Of a DNA stretch of 12,961 nt, positions 1-5,217 are shown one piece after another. Origin of the DNA: an uncultured Pseudomonadota bacterium (GTDB lineage Bacteria > Pseudomonadota > Gammaproteobacteria > Burkholderiales > Eutrophovitaceae). Under the pieces are notes generated by a model, which was not told where the DNA came from, searched no databases, and worked only from the letters and a program-made list of their open reading frames with translations. The position numbers and the translations under genes were made by a program. The stretch is from the NCBI GenBank assembly GCA_913057845.1, contig CAJXPC010000016.1, forward strand, positions 1-12,961. Reading direction: 5' to 3'. Position 1 is the first letter of the stretch, and each line of letters opens with the position of its first letter.

Positions 1-49
1 ATCTACACCTCTCTATTCGTCGGCAGCGTCAGATGTGTATAAGAGACAG
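1..49 (+). other. Illumina Nextera adapter (i5/read-1 side), not genomic
   Basis: Positions 1-8 match the end of the i5 flow-cell adapter, 9-16 (CTCTCTAT) match a standard Nextera i5 index, 17-30 are the read-1 adapter tail, and 31-49 are the 19-bp Tn5 mosaic end AGATGTGTATAAGAGACAG. Native sequence begins at about position 50. This is a library-construction artefact and should be trimmed before annotation or submission. It must not be read as a biological transposon end. Confidence 0.98.
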
Positions 50-217
50 GCTCAAGCAGGTCAACGTGAATCTGGTTTAAAATAGGATATGAATCGCAAT
101 AATAATGAAGCAATTAACTGTTTAAATTAAGTCACTTTAGAAACCTCGATCCAGATATTTTGGGTCACGAAAACTAAAAATCAAACAGGGCTCACCTGAA
201 TGACCAAATGAGTAGGT
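50..217. other. AT-rich leader upstream of the ferritin-like gene; no confident gene
   Basis: This stretch holds no recognisable gene. Two plus-strand frames run open from the adapter junction to early stops (ending at 80 and 85), so the 3' end of an upstream gene may be present, but ten or so codons are too few to identify it. AT-rich tracts around 115-135 and 160-185 could hold a promoter, though I see no convincing -35/-10 pair. A three-codon ATG-stop lies at 200-211, just before the start of the downstream gene. Confidence 0.4.
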
Positions 218-1087
218 ATGGAAGCAAAAAATAACGAAATGTTGTACCCGAAAATCTATATTGATTTCGAAAGAGCTCGTTGGACGTTTGACGATATAAA
301 CTGGGATCAGTTCGATGCATCGTTACTCACTGATGAGCATGCACAAACAATAAAAATGAACGCCATTACTGAATGGGCCGCCCTTCCAGCCACGGAAATG
401 TTCTTACGCGATTACAGACATGACAGTGATTTTTCGGCATTCATGTCGATTTGGTTTTACGAGGAACAAAAACACAGCCTCATACTCATTGAGTATCTGA
501 GACGCTTTCGACCCGACTTAGCTCCTACTGAAGAAGAGCTTCATCAAATTCGATTTGAATTTGATGAAGCACCTCCATTAGAAACTTTAATGCTGCATTT
601 CTGTGGTGAAATTCGGCTCTATCATTGGTATAAAAGAGCTTCTGAATGGCATACAGAACCAGTCATTAAAATGATTTACGAAACCATCGCGAAAGATGAG
701 GCCAGGCACGGTGGCGCATATCTTCAATTTATGAAAAAGGCGCTCACACACAATACTGAGGAGGCGCAAAGAGCCTTTGCCAAGATTGGTGTCCTCATGG
801 CAGCGGCAAGACGAACCAAAAAAGCGCTGCACCCGACGAACTTACACGTCAATGAGGCCTTATTCCCCAAAGACACGATACAAAGCAGAATGCCAGAACC
901 CGGTTGGTTAGAGCACTGGCTAGATAAACAAATTCAATTTGATAAACATTGGGAAGGTAAGGTATCGGGTAGAATTCTGCACAACATGAGTATTCTTCTC
1001 AAACAACCGTTCAATTCAGTTCAAGACCTCAATAAGTTCAGAAAATCACTCTCATCAGGTAGTTCGCTGAACTCTACCTCCGCATAA
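218..1087 (+). CDS. ferritin-like diiron protein (acyl-ACP desaturase-like)
   Basis: A 289-aa, mostly alpha-helical soluble protein with the carboxylate/histidine pattern of a ferritin-like diiron four-helix bundle. Candidate first-helix ligand is E52 (or E60). E83-Q-K-H86 sits in the context WFYEEQKH, E131 in CGEIRLYHWY, and E161-A-R-H164 in KDEARHGG. The order E, ExxH, E, ExxH and the spacings (about 31, 48 and 30 residues) resemble acyl-ACP desaturases and the wider R2-like family, but substrate cannot be inferred. There is no signal peptide or membrane segment, so it should be cytoplasmic. ATG 218 is the first start after an in-frame stop at 209-211; the Shine-Dalgarno match (GTAGG) is poor and very close. 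It is followed 28 bp later by a cupin gene on the same strand, probably as an operon. The specific desaturase or oxygenase role is inference; diiron binding is well supported. Confidence 0.8.
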   Translation: MEAKNNEMLYPKIYIDFERARWTFDDINWDQFDASLLTDEHAQTIKMNAITEWAALPATEMFLRDYRHDSDFSAFMSIWFYEEQKHSLILIEYLRRFRPDLAPTEEELHQIRFEFDEAPPLETLMLHFCGEIRLYHWYKRASEWHTEPVIKMIYETIAKDEARHGGAYLQFMKKALTHNTEEAQRAFAKIGVLMAAARRTKKALHPTNLHVNEALFPKDTIQSRMPEPGWLEHWLDKQIQFDKHWEGKVSGRILHNMSILLKQPFNSVQDLNKFRKSLSSGSSLNSTSA

Positions 1088-1098
1088 AAAATGCCACA

Positions 1099-1113
1099 CG
1101 ATACCGGGTATCG
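1099..1113. promoter_or_regulatory. 15-bp inverted repeat overlapping the cupin ribosome-binding region
   Basis: CGATACC-G-GGTATCG is a perfect 7-bp inverted repeat with a one-base centre. It ends two bases before the ATG at 1116, exactly where a Shine-Dalgarno sequence should be, and no other clear SD is visible. It could be a protein operator or a structure that modulates translation of the cupin. Only the palindrome itself is observed. Confidence 0.35.
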
Positions 1114-1115
1114 AT

Positions 1116-1583
1116 ATGACAAATAAGACATGGATGCACGATGGCGTACAAGTCATCACGAGTGACAAGTTAGATGGCAACGTCCCCTCAACGCCGGGAA
1201 TGAACCGTAAGGCTGCGATTAATTTCGCGCGTACCGGCGCGCAGAAATTATGGGCTGGGACAGTCACTATCGAGGCGAATGCGAAAACCGGTGCGCACCA
1301 TCATGGCCACCTGGAAAGCGTGATTTATGTGATTAAAGGTAAGGCGCGGATGAGATGGGGCGAATCCCTTGAGTTTTGCGCAGAAGCCGGCCCTGGAGAT
1401 TTCATTTATGTCCCGCCCTTTGTCCCCCATCAAGAGATTAATGCAAGTCACGACGAAGTACTTGAATGTGTGTTATGTCGAAGTGATGGGGAAGCAATTG
1501 CCGTCAATATGGACATTGAGCCTGCTGAAGCTCCAGAAGAAGTGCTGTGGATTGACCCGACTCATCCTAAAGGTGGCGCGTAA
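1116..1583 (+). CDS. small single-domain cupin protein
   Basis: A 155-aa cytoplasmic protein with one conserved beta-barrel cupin domain. Cupin motif 1 is at residues 59-75 (GAHHHGHLESVIYVIKG), with likely metal ligands H61, H63 and E67. Motif 2 is at 94-109 (GDFIYVPPFVPHQEIN), with ligand H105 and the conserved N109. All four expected metal ligands are present, so it should bind a divalent metal and may be a dioxygenase, isomerase or small-molecule binding protein; the family is too diverse to assign a reaction. It lies 28 bp after the ferritin-like diiron gene on the same strand, which suggests co-transcription and perhaps a shared pathway. The start is taken as ATG 1116; a 15-bp palindrome occupies its ribosome-binding region. 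Confidence 0.85.
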   Translation: MTNKTWMHDGVQVITSDKLDGNVPSTPGMNRKAAINFARTGAQKLWAGTVTIEANAKTGAHHHGHLESVIYVIKGKARMRWGESLEFCAEAGPGDFIYVPPFVPHQEINASHDEVLECVLCRSDGEAIAVNMDIEPAEAPEEVLWIDPTHPKGGA

Positions 1584-1664
1584 ATAAAGCGACGTGAGAA
1601 TCTCTCCACAGAGCACATACTCAGAATACATATGATCAAATAGATCTTTTCCTCATCAAGCCCC

Positions 1665-2228
1665 TTAACGTTTGTTGAATAAAATCACATATTCGGGACG
1701 ACAATCTGGATTACACACCAATAACCAACCATTCCCTTGTTTCTCTAGCGCAATGACCAGGCGAATTAGACTGTCGTGATTATTCGTCAGCTCAATATCG
1801 TATACGTTAGTGATTTCAACTTTGGGTCTAAACGTCATAACATCAGTCATCAGTTTATCTAAATACCCACTCATATTTTCTGAGCGAGCTTCCCCGACTT
1901 TTACATTAGTGAAGTAGTAAGGTGGCGGGATAGCTGTCAGTTCGTCGTGCGCACTAGCCGGTATGCGAGGTGTGCCAAAAAAACTGCCCGAGTACCTCCA
2001 TGACCAATTTGATTTAGCCATGATCAATTGGCCATTTCCAAAACATTTAAGCGTTGCAAATTCCTCCAGAGGAAAAGGCAAAGAATCAATCATATTTGGA
2101 TAGGATTTATCACAATCAAAATTGGTTACTAAGGAATTTTCGTCCCCAGGATGAGCAGATACTGCTTGAGTCACAAGTAAAGAGGCGCACAATGCAATCC
2201 TCAATAAAGCCTGTAGATAACACTTCAT
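1665..2228 (-). CDS. exported protein of unknown function, four cysteines
   Basis: A 187-aa protein I do not recognise. The N-terminus is a clear Sec signal peptide: basic start MK, hydrophobic core at about 5-22, and a probable signal peptidase site after VSA25 before HPGDE. No lipobox cysteine is placed to make it a lipoprotein. The predicted mature protein has four cysteines (C39, C62, C172, C176), an even number suited to two disulfides in the periplasm. The final 30 residues carry C-N-P-D-C-R-P and a hydrophobic strand ending in the C-terminus. A good SD (AGGA, 5 nt before ATG at 2228) supports the start. It converges with the cupin gene (81-bp gap) and lies downstream of the cyclase gene on the same strand, but a strong terminator separates the two, so it probably has its own promoter in the T-rich leader 2229-2289. 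Confidence 0.75.
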   Translation of the reverse strand: MKCYLQALLRIALCASLLVTQAVSAHPGDENSLVTNFDCDKSYPNMIDSLPFPLEEFATLKCFGNGQLIMAKSNWSWRYSGSFFGTPRIPASAHDELTAIPPPYYFTNVKVGEARSENMSGYLDKLMTDVMTFRPKVEITNVYDIELTNNHDSLIRLVIALEKQGNGWLLVCNPDCRPEYVILFNKR

Positions 2229-2289
2229 TTTAGTCCTAGTTAAAAAAACGATCGGGTGATCAAAAAAATAATGAAAGACAGTTTAAAAA

Positions 2290-2316
2290 GGCCGGTTGAG
2301 TAATACTCAACCGGCC
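2290..2316 (-). terminator. intrinsic terminator after the cyclase gene
   Basis: A perfect 13-bp stem (GGCCGGTTGAGTA and its complement) around a single central base, flanked on the minus-strand 3' side by TTTTT and on the other side by an A-run that gives T7 when read in reverse. It lies 50 bp past the cyclase stop codon, so it most likely ends that transcript. The flanking A and T tracts make it potentially bidirectional. Confidence 0.88.
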
Positions 2317-2366
2317 ACAAAAAAACGGTTAAATGACATAGACATCACGCCACTTGTTTGTAATTC

Positions 2367-3497
2367 TTAGTAGAGCACAATGGGATTTCCAGGTGAACCC
2401 GTTGCCCCAATAATCCGCAATGGAGACCAAATGAATGCTCCCTCATGGACCTTATTATCAATCAACGATTTTGTGTCTACATTTTCAAGGTTCCACACAC
2501 CATACTTGACCTGAAGCTCGGTATGACATGGTACCGCCCAACCTTCAACCTCATTCCCTGGTTGAGCATCATTTGCTGAGGTGTCCCCCATCGTGAGCGC
2601 AATATTTCTCTGTCCAAAATACTCACAAGCAGAAATACCAAATCCAGGCTCACCCTGAGCAAATATTGCTCGTGCAGCAGCTCGCTCCTCAGAACTCATG
2701 GTTAAATAGCGATCATTGCTCCATGTATTACCCTGTCCGGTATGGAGTGCGACACAATCGCCCGCCTGAATGGGTCCTAAACCTTGTAGCTTCAAAATAC
2801 CCTCAATGTCATCCGCAGTGACAATCCCACCAACATCGGCTGAAGTCATCGGAATCGGCAACATCTCTGCGCTGGCTGAAATTTGTCCAATTTTTTTCTT
2901 GTACGCCACGGCATCTAATACAACCAATCGACATACAAACCCAGTTTGAGCAATATTCTCTACTCCAGCATCACCCAAACCGACAACACGTCCGCCAGCG
3001 CCCCGCTCGTAGCCATTCTCTGGATTCATTGGATTGAAACCGTTGTACATGAACATTCCGTTTGAAGTATTCACACCAATGTGACCAGGGCCATCGAACT
3101 GTGTCTGGATCTGCCCGATTTCAGTTGTAACTAATTCATCATGATAGAAAAGTGCATTTGCACCAAATGGTCCGCCCGTTGGCGTCCCAGGTATCGTCAT
3201 ATTCCAACCCCGCGGCCCAAAAGCAGGTGCCTCTTTGTGATAATACTTTCCAACACTAATTGCTTTAAATCTCTTCACGGTCGCAAGTGCTCTTTGCACA
3301 TTTTTAGAATCTTTCATGTGATTCGCACTACCCGCCTTATCACCAGCACCCCAATATTTCGATGGCGCCCAATTATCAGTCAACGGCACATCGTAAATTG
3401 GCCCCTCTAATGGATCATTCGCTCCTGCATATGCCGTTTGGATTCCCATTGATAAACCAATGGCCAAAACTGTAATTGCCCCTTTGTTTAAATACAT
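2367..3497 (-). CDS. exported cyclase-family metal-dependent hydrolase
   Basis: A 376-aa protein with a signal peptide at about 1-24 (hydrophobic core ITVLAIGLSMGI, cleavage near AYA|GA), so predicted periplasmic. The body matches the cyclase family that includes kynurenine formamidase-like hydrolases. The family metal motif HxGTHxDxPxH appears here as QTQFDGPGH (131-139), keeping D135 and H139 but with Q131 and Q133 at the histidine positions. Other likely active-site elements are H252 (ALHTGQG), D305 (TMGDTSAND) and H325 with E338 (CHTELQVKYGVWNLEN). Members hydrolyse amides, lactones or cyclic esters; the substrate here is unknown. Length is greater than the ~210-260 aa of short formamidases but typical of the longer proteobacterial branch. 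The start has an excellent SD (GAGGGG, 6 nt before ATG). It has its own 3' terminator and a repeat-containing leader, so it is probably monocistronic. Confidence 0.87.
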   Translation of the reverse strand: MYLNKGAITVLAIGLSMGIQTAYAGANDPLEGPIYDVPLTDNWAPSKYWGAGDKAGSANHMKDSKNVQRALATVKRFKAISVGKYYHKEAPAFGPRGWNMTIPGTPTGGPFGANALFYHDELVTTEIGQIQTQFDGPGHIGVNTSNGMFMYNGFNPMNPENGYERGAGGRVVGLGDAGVENIAQTGFVCRLVVLDAVAYKKKIGQISASAEMLPIPMTSADVGGIVTADDIEGILKLQGLGPIQAGDCVALHTGQGNTWSNDRYLTMSSEERAAARAIFAQGEPGFGISACEYFGQRNIALTMGDTSANDAQPGNEVEGWAVPCHTELQVKYGVWNLENVDTKSLIDNKVHEGAFIWSPLRIIGATGSPGNPIVLY

Positions 3498-3520
3498 TGA
3501 ATTCCCCTCAGAAATAGTTA

Positions 3521-3555
3521 ATTAATAGGCCCTGCAGCATTGCTATTAATGGGCC
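3521..3555 (-). repeat. pair of 11-bp direct repeats in the cyclase leader
   Basis: Read on the minus strand, GGCCCATTAAT (3545-3555) and GGCCTATTAAT (3521-3531) are direct repeats with one mismatch, 24 bp apart start to start, and 24-58 bp upstream of the cyclase ATG. A TATAAA-like -10 at 3576-3581 would put both repeats in the 5' leader. Because GGCC and ATTAAT are self-complementary, the same bases can also pair as inverted repeats. Tandem repeats in this position suit a regulator binding site; no regulator is identified. Confidence 0.4.
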
Positions 3556-3706
3556 AACTCAACCGCTTTTTTATTTTTATAATCCGATAACGTCTAACGG
3601 ACTGAGAATACGTTTACACAATTACATGGGATTTGCAATCAATATGTGCGTGGCTCACACACGCTAAGACCGAAGGGCGGAGACAAAAATTATGGTGACC
3701 ATTAAC

Positions 3707-3737
3707 AAAAAGACCACCCTATAAAGGTGGTCTTTTT
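3707..3737 (-). terminator. intrinsic terminator of the small-membrane-protein operon
   Basis: AAAAAGACCACC (3707-3718) pairs fully with GGTGGTCTTTTT (3726-3737) around a 7-base loop. Read on the minus strand the stem ends in a T-run, 38 bp after the stop codon of the 35-aa gene. The symmetric A/T flanks make it usable in both directions, but no gene reads into it from the plus side. Confidence 0.88.
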
Positions 3738-3775
3738 ATGTAAAAATCTATATTTTTCAGTGGTTTATTTCCGCC

Positions 3776-3883
3776 TCAATCACTCTCGTTTTGTTTTTTA
3801 AACTCCTGAACAGTTAAGAAAGCGCCAAGAAGAGTAAGAGCAGTGCAGAAAAGGCCAACAATTAGAATTAGGTTATCACTCAC
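3776..3883 (-). CDS. 35-aa single-pass membrane micro-protein
   Basis: A 35-codon reading frame starting with GTG: (V/M)SDNLILIVGLFCTALTLL, then GAFLTVQEFKKQNESD. Residues 5-25 form one hydrophobic transmembrane segment, followed by a charged tail (EFKKQNESD). The GTG overlaps the TGA of the preceding 59-aa gene in a GTGA arrangement. A purine-rich SD (AAAGGG) lies 5 nt upstream inside that gene, which argues for translational coupling. An intrinsic terminator follows 38 bp after the stop. I do not recognise a family. Evidence that it is real is positional (overlap, SD, terminator, clean TM segment). It is too short for most gene callers and may be missed in automatic annotation. Confidence 0.62.
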   Translation of the reverse strand: MSDNLILIVGLFCTALTLLGAFLTVQEFKKQNESD

Positions 3884-4059
3884 TTTTTCCCTTTCTTTAA
3901 CGCTAAAACGTTGAAGTAGATACCAAAGCAAAGAATTGAAGTTACCCAAGTTGCGGTAAATAAACCCTCCTCTTTATTGCCAGAAAACCACAGGTATGCC
4001 GAAACCGCAAATGAAATTAATACAGCAATTAATATGAACATATCTGAAACTTTGACCAT
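3880..4059 (-). CDS. 59-aa two-TM membrane protein
   Basis: A 59-aa protein with two predicted transmembrane segments, about 6-25 (DMFILIAVLISFAVSAYLWF) and 33-54 (LFTATWVTSILCFGIYFNVLAL), joined by a short charged loop GNKEEG and ending in a basic tail LKKGKK. The positive C-terminus should face the cytoplasm. It has the strongest SD in the window (GAGGAG, 7 nt before ATG 4059). It sits 30 bp after the 66-aa gene and overlaps the 35-aa gene by 4 nt. The sequence looks like small conserved inner-membrane proteins of marine proteobacteria, but I cannot name a family or function. It is a likely member of a three-gene operon that ends at the terminator at 3707-3737. Confidence 0.78.
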   Translation of the reverse strand: MVKVSDMFILIAVLISFAVSAYLWFSGNKEEGLFTATWVTSILCFGIYFNVLALKKGKK

Positions 4060-4089
4060 TGACTCTCTCCTCTTAAATCTATTTTTAAG

Positions 4090-4290
4090 TTATTTTTCCC
4101 AGAAACCCCATGCTGCTACCATTAAAGACCCTACCGCCAATCCTGCATGTGATCGTAGCATCGTTTCCCCAGGTATTTCAAACACAAAAGGAATATATTC
4201 GAGAACACCCAACGGTAACCAAACCGCGCATACTCCAGCACATATTCCTGCAAGCCAGCCAATTTTCGTTCTTAATTTTGATTGTTCCAC
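4090..4290 (-). CDS. 66-aa two-TM membrane protein
   Basis: A 66-aa protein starting with GTG. Two hydrophobic stretches, about 11-31 (GWLAGICAGVCAVWLPLGVL) and 46-64 (LRSHAGLAVGSLMVAAWGFW), are joined by an aromatic, proline-containing loop EYIPFVFEIPGETM. The N-terminus is basic (KLRTK), predicting N-in topology. A good SD (GGGAG, 5 nt before GTG) supports the start and the strand. It is the first gene of a compact minus-strand operon with the 59-aa and 35-aa proteins. No family is recognised. A longer open frame exists on the opposite strand over this region, but it has no SD and a composition typical of an antisense shadow of membrane-protein codons. Confidence 0.72.
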   Translation of the reverse strand: MEQSKLRTKIGWLAGICAGVCAVWLPLGVLEYIPFVFEIPGETMLRSHAGLAVGSLMVAAWGFWEK

Positions 4291-4683
4291 TATTTCTCCC
4301 TACGACTTGGCATTCGAAAAAATACGACAAAATATGAATCCAGAAGTTCAATTTTATAGATTCTTGAATGCGCGTGCCTTTAAATAAGTCTCCTTATGTT
4401 TTTTTTCTGATTACATCCCTAGCCATCTAAGTCTTAAGGTTGTCCTCATTTTATTTTTAGCGACATATTAATGTCAAACTTATAGACTACTTATTCTAAA
4501 TTAGTGCCAACCTCACGCAGGCAGCTTGGGCAACAATCGAGATTTAGCTCATAAACTTATATAGCCTGTTCTGGGGTTCTCAAACTTTTCTCATTGGCTA
4601 ATTAGGAAGAGCGGAAATAATTCCAGTAAGAACTAAACACACTCGGGGGAGCGGTCTACACAGGGTTTAGTTATCCATATGGG
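4291..4683. other. AT-rich non-coding stretch with weak hairpins
   Basis: About 390 bp with no supportable gene on either strand. The right-hand promoter of the small-membrane-protein operon should lie near 4300-4400, where minus-strand AT-rich hexamers occur without a clear -35 partner. ATAAG/CTTAT followed by T8 (about 4385-4408) resembles a weak plus-strand terminator. An 8-bp inverted repeat, AACTAAAC (4631-4638) and GTTTAGTT (4665-4672), encloses a G-rich 26-bp segment just before the recombinase remnant. Reading frames are broken by frequent stops, consistent with decayed sequence. Confidence 0.4.
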
Positions 4684-4803
4684 ATGGTGGTTCGAAAAAA
4701 CGAGGCTTCAGCGCCGATGTCTGATATGTACAGGATTATTAAAAGATGTAAGAAGGCAATGGGAATAGGAAGAGCGAGTGTCTATCGGGCACTTGGTTCT
4801 TAG
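4684..4803 (+). pseudogene. C-terminal HTH remnant of a serine recombinase (resolvase/invertase family)
   Basis: A 39-codon frame ends in KRCKKAMGIGRASVYRALGS followed by TAG. The segment AMGIGRASVYRAL matches the recognition helix of the Hin/Tn3-resolvase type helix-turn-helix that closes serine recombinases. The catalytic N-terminal domain (about 140 residues with the active serine) is absent: upstream sequence is non-coding in all frames. It is therefore a decayed fragment rather than a functional gene. It lies about 150 bp past the 3' end of tRNA-Ser, a common neighbourhood for integrated elements, though serine recombinases need not use tRNA sites. The call rests on a short motif, so a chance or transposase HTH origin cannot be excluded. 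Confidence 0.55.
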
Positions 4804-4956
4804 GGGTTCACACTCAACACCCTTTGCATTTCTTACAGATACATTCACGGGCAAGGTCGTAATGGGTGGCCCATACCCTATAGACTTTAAGCATATTGTT
4901 GATGTTTATATTATTTTTTTAATTTGGAATGCCGAGAATGGCTAGAGGCATAAAAT

Positions 4957-5046
4957 TGGCGGAAGCGGTGAGATTCGAACTCACGAAGGACTCACGCCCT
5001 TGCCGGTTTTCAAGACCGGTGCATTCAACCGCTCTGCCACGCTTCC
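4957..5046 (-). tRNA. tRNA-Ser (anticodon UGA)
   Basis: A 90-nt type II tRNA on the minus strand. The acceptor GGAAGCG (5040-5046) pairs with CGCTTCC, followed by discriminator G and an encoded CCA at 4957-4959. The anticodon arm is CCGGT-CTTGAAA-ACCGG, giving anticodon TGA for serine UCA codons. A long variable arm (about AAGGGCGTGAGTCCTT) and the T-arm GTGAGTTCGAATCTCAC are both intact. The divergently placed yccA gene starts 171 bp away. Confidence 0.97.
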
Positions 5047-5116
5047 AGTGTCTAATTATCTCCTATTTTAGACATATTAACCAAGCTAAAATCTCAGAAA
5101 TTTTCTCTTATTTCTC

Positions 5117-5151
5117 TATAATGGGAATAGTTGTAGTATTGATCACTACAA
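5117..5151 (+). promoter_or_regulatory. candidate yccA promoter -10 with adjacent inverted repeat
   Basis: A perfect TATAAT at 5117-5122 lies 95 bp before the yccA start, although the hexamer 17 bp upstream (TCAGAA) is a poor -35. Eight bases downstream is TTGTAGT-N7-ACTACAA (5131-5151), a perfect 7-bp inverted repeat starting at the predicted +1. It could be a repressor operator or a 5' stem protecting the transcript. The promoter is inferred from position and the -10 match only. Confidence 0.42.
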
Positions 5152-5217
5152 GTCATCATTAAAGCCATTAGACTGGCCGAGTTCAACTTTCCCTAAAACT
5201 AAGGAGCTGTAAACCAA

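Noticed and set aside
50..85. 3' end of an upstream plus-strand gene
   Set aside because: Two frames are open for only 9-11 codons before stops, too little to choose or identify either.
1584..1664. Terminator between the convergent cupin and exported-protein genes
   Set aside because: Only a 4-bp GATC/GATC pairing before a short T-run is visible, too weak to call.
3521..3555. H-type pseudoknot in the cyclase leader (GGCCC/GGGCC crossed with ATTAATA/TATTAAT)
   Set aside because: Both connecting loops would have zero length, which is sterically implausible; the direct-repeat reading explains the same bases more simply.
3977..4387. 136-codon open frame on the plus strand over the small membrane genes
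   Set aside because: No Shine-Dalgarno, low-complexity composition rich in T, N, P and S, and it is antisense to three frames with good SDs and TM segments.
4957..4990. tRNA-Ser 3' end as an integration attachment site
   Set aside because: I searched by eye for a second copy of the tRNA 3' end in the window and found none, so no att pair can be claimed.
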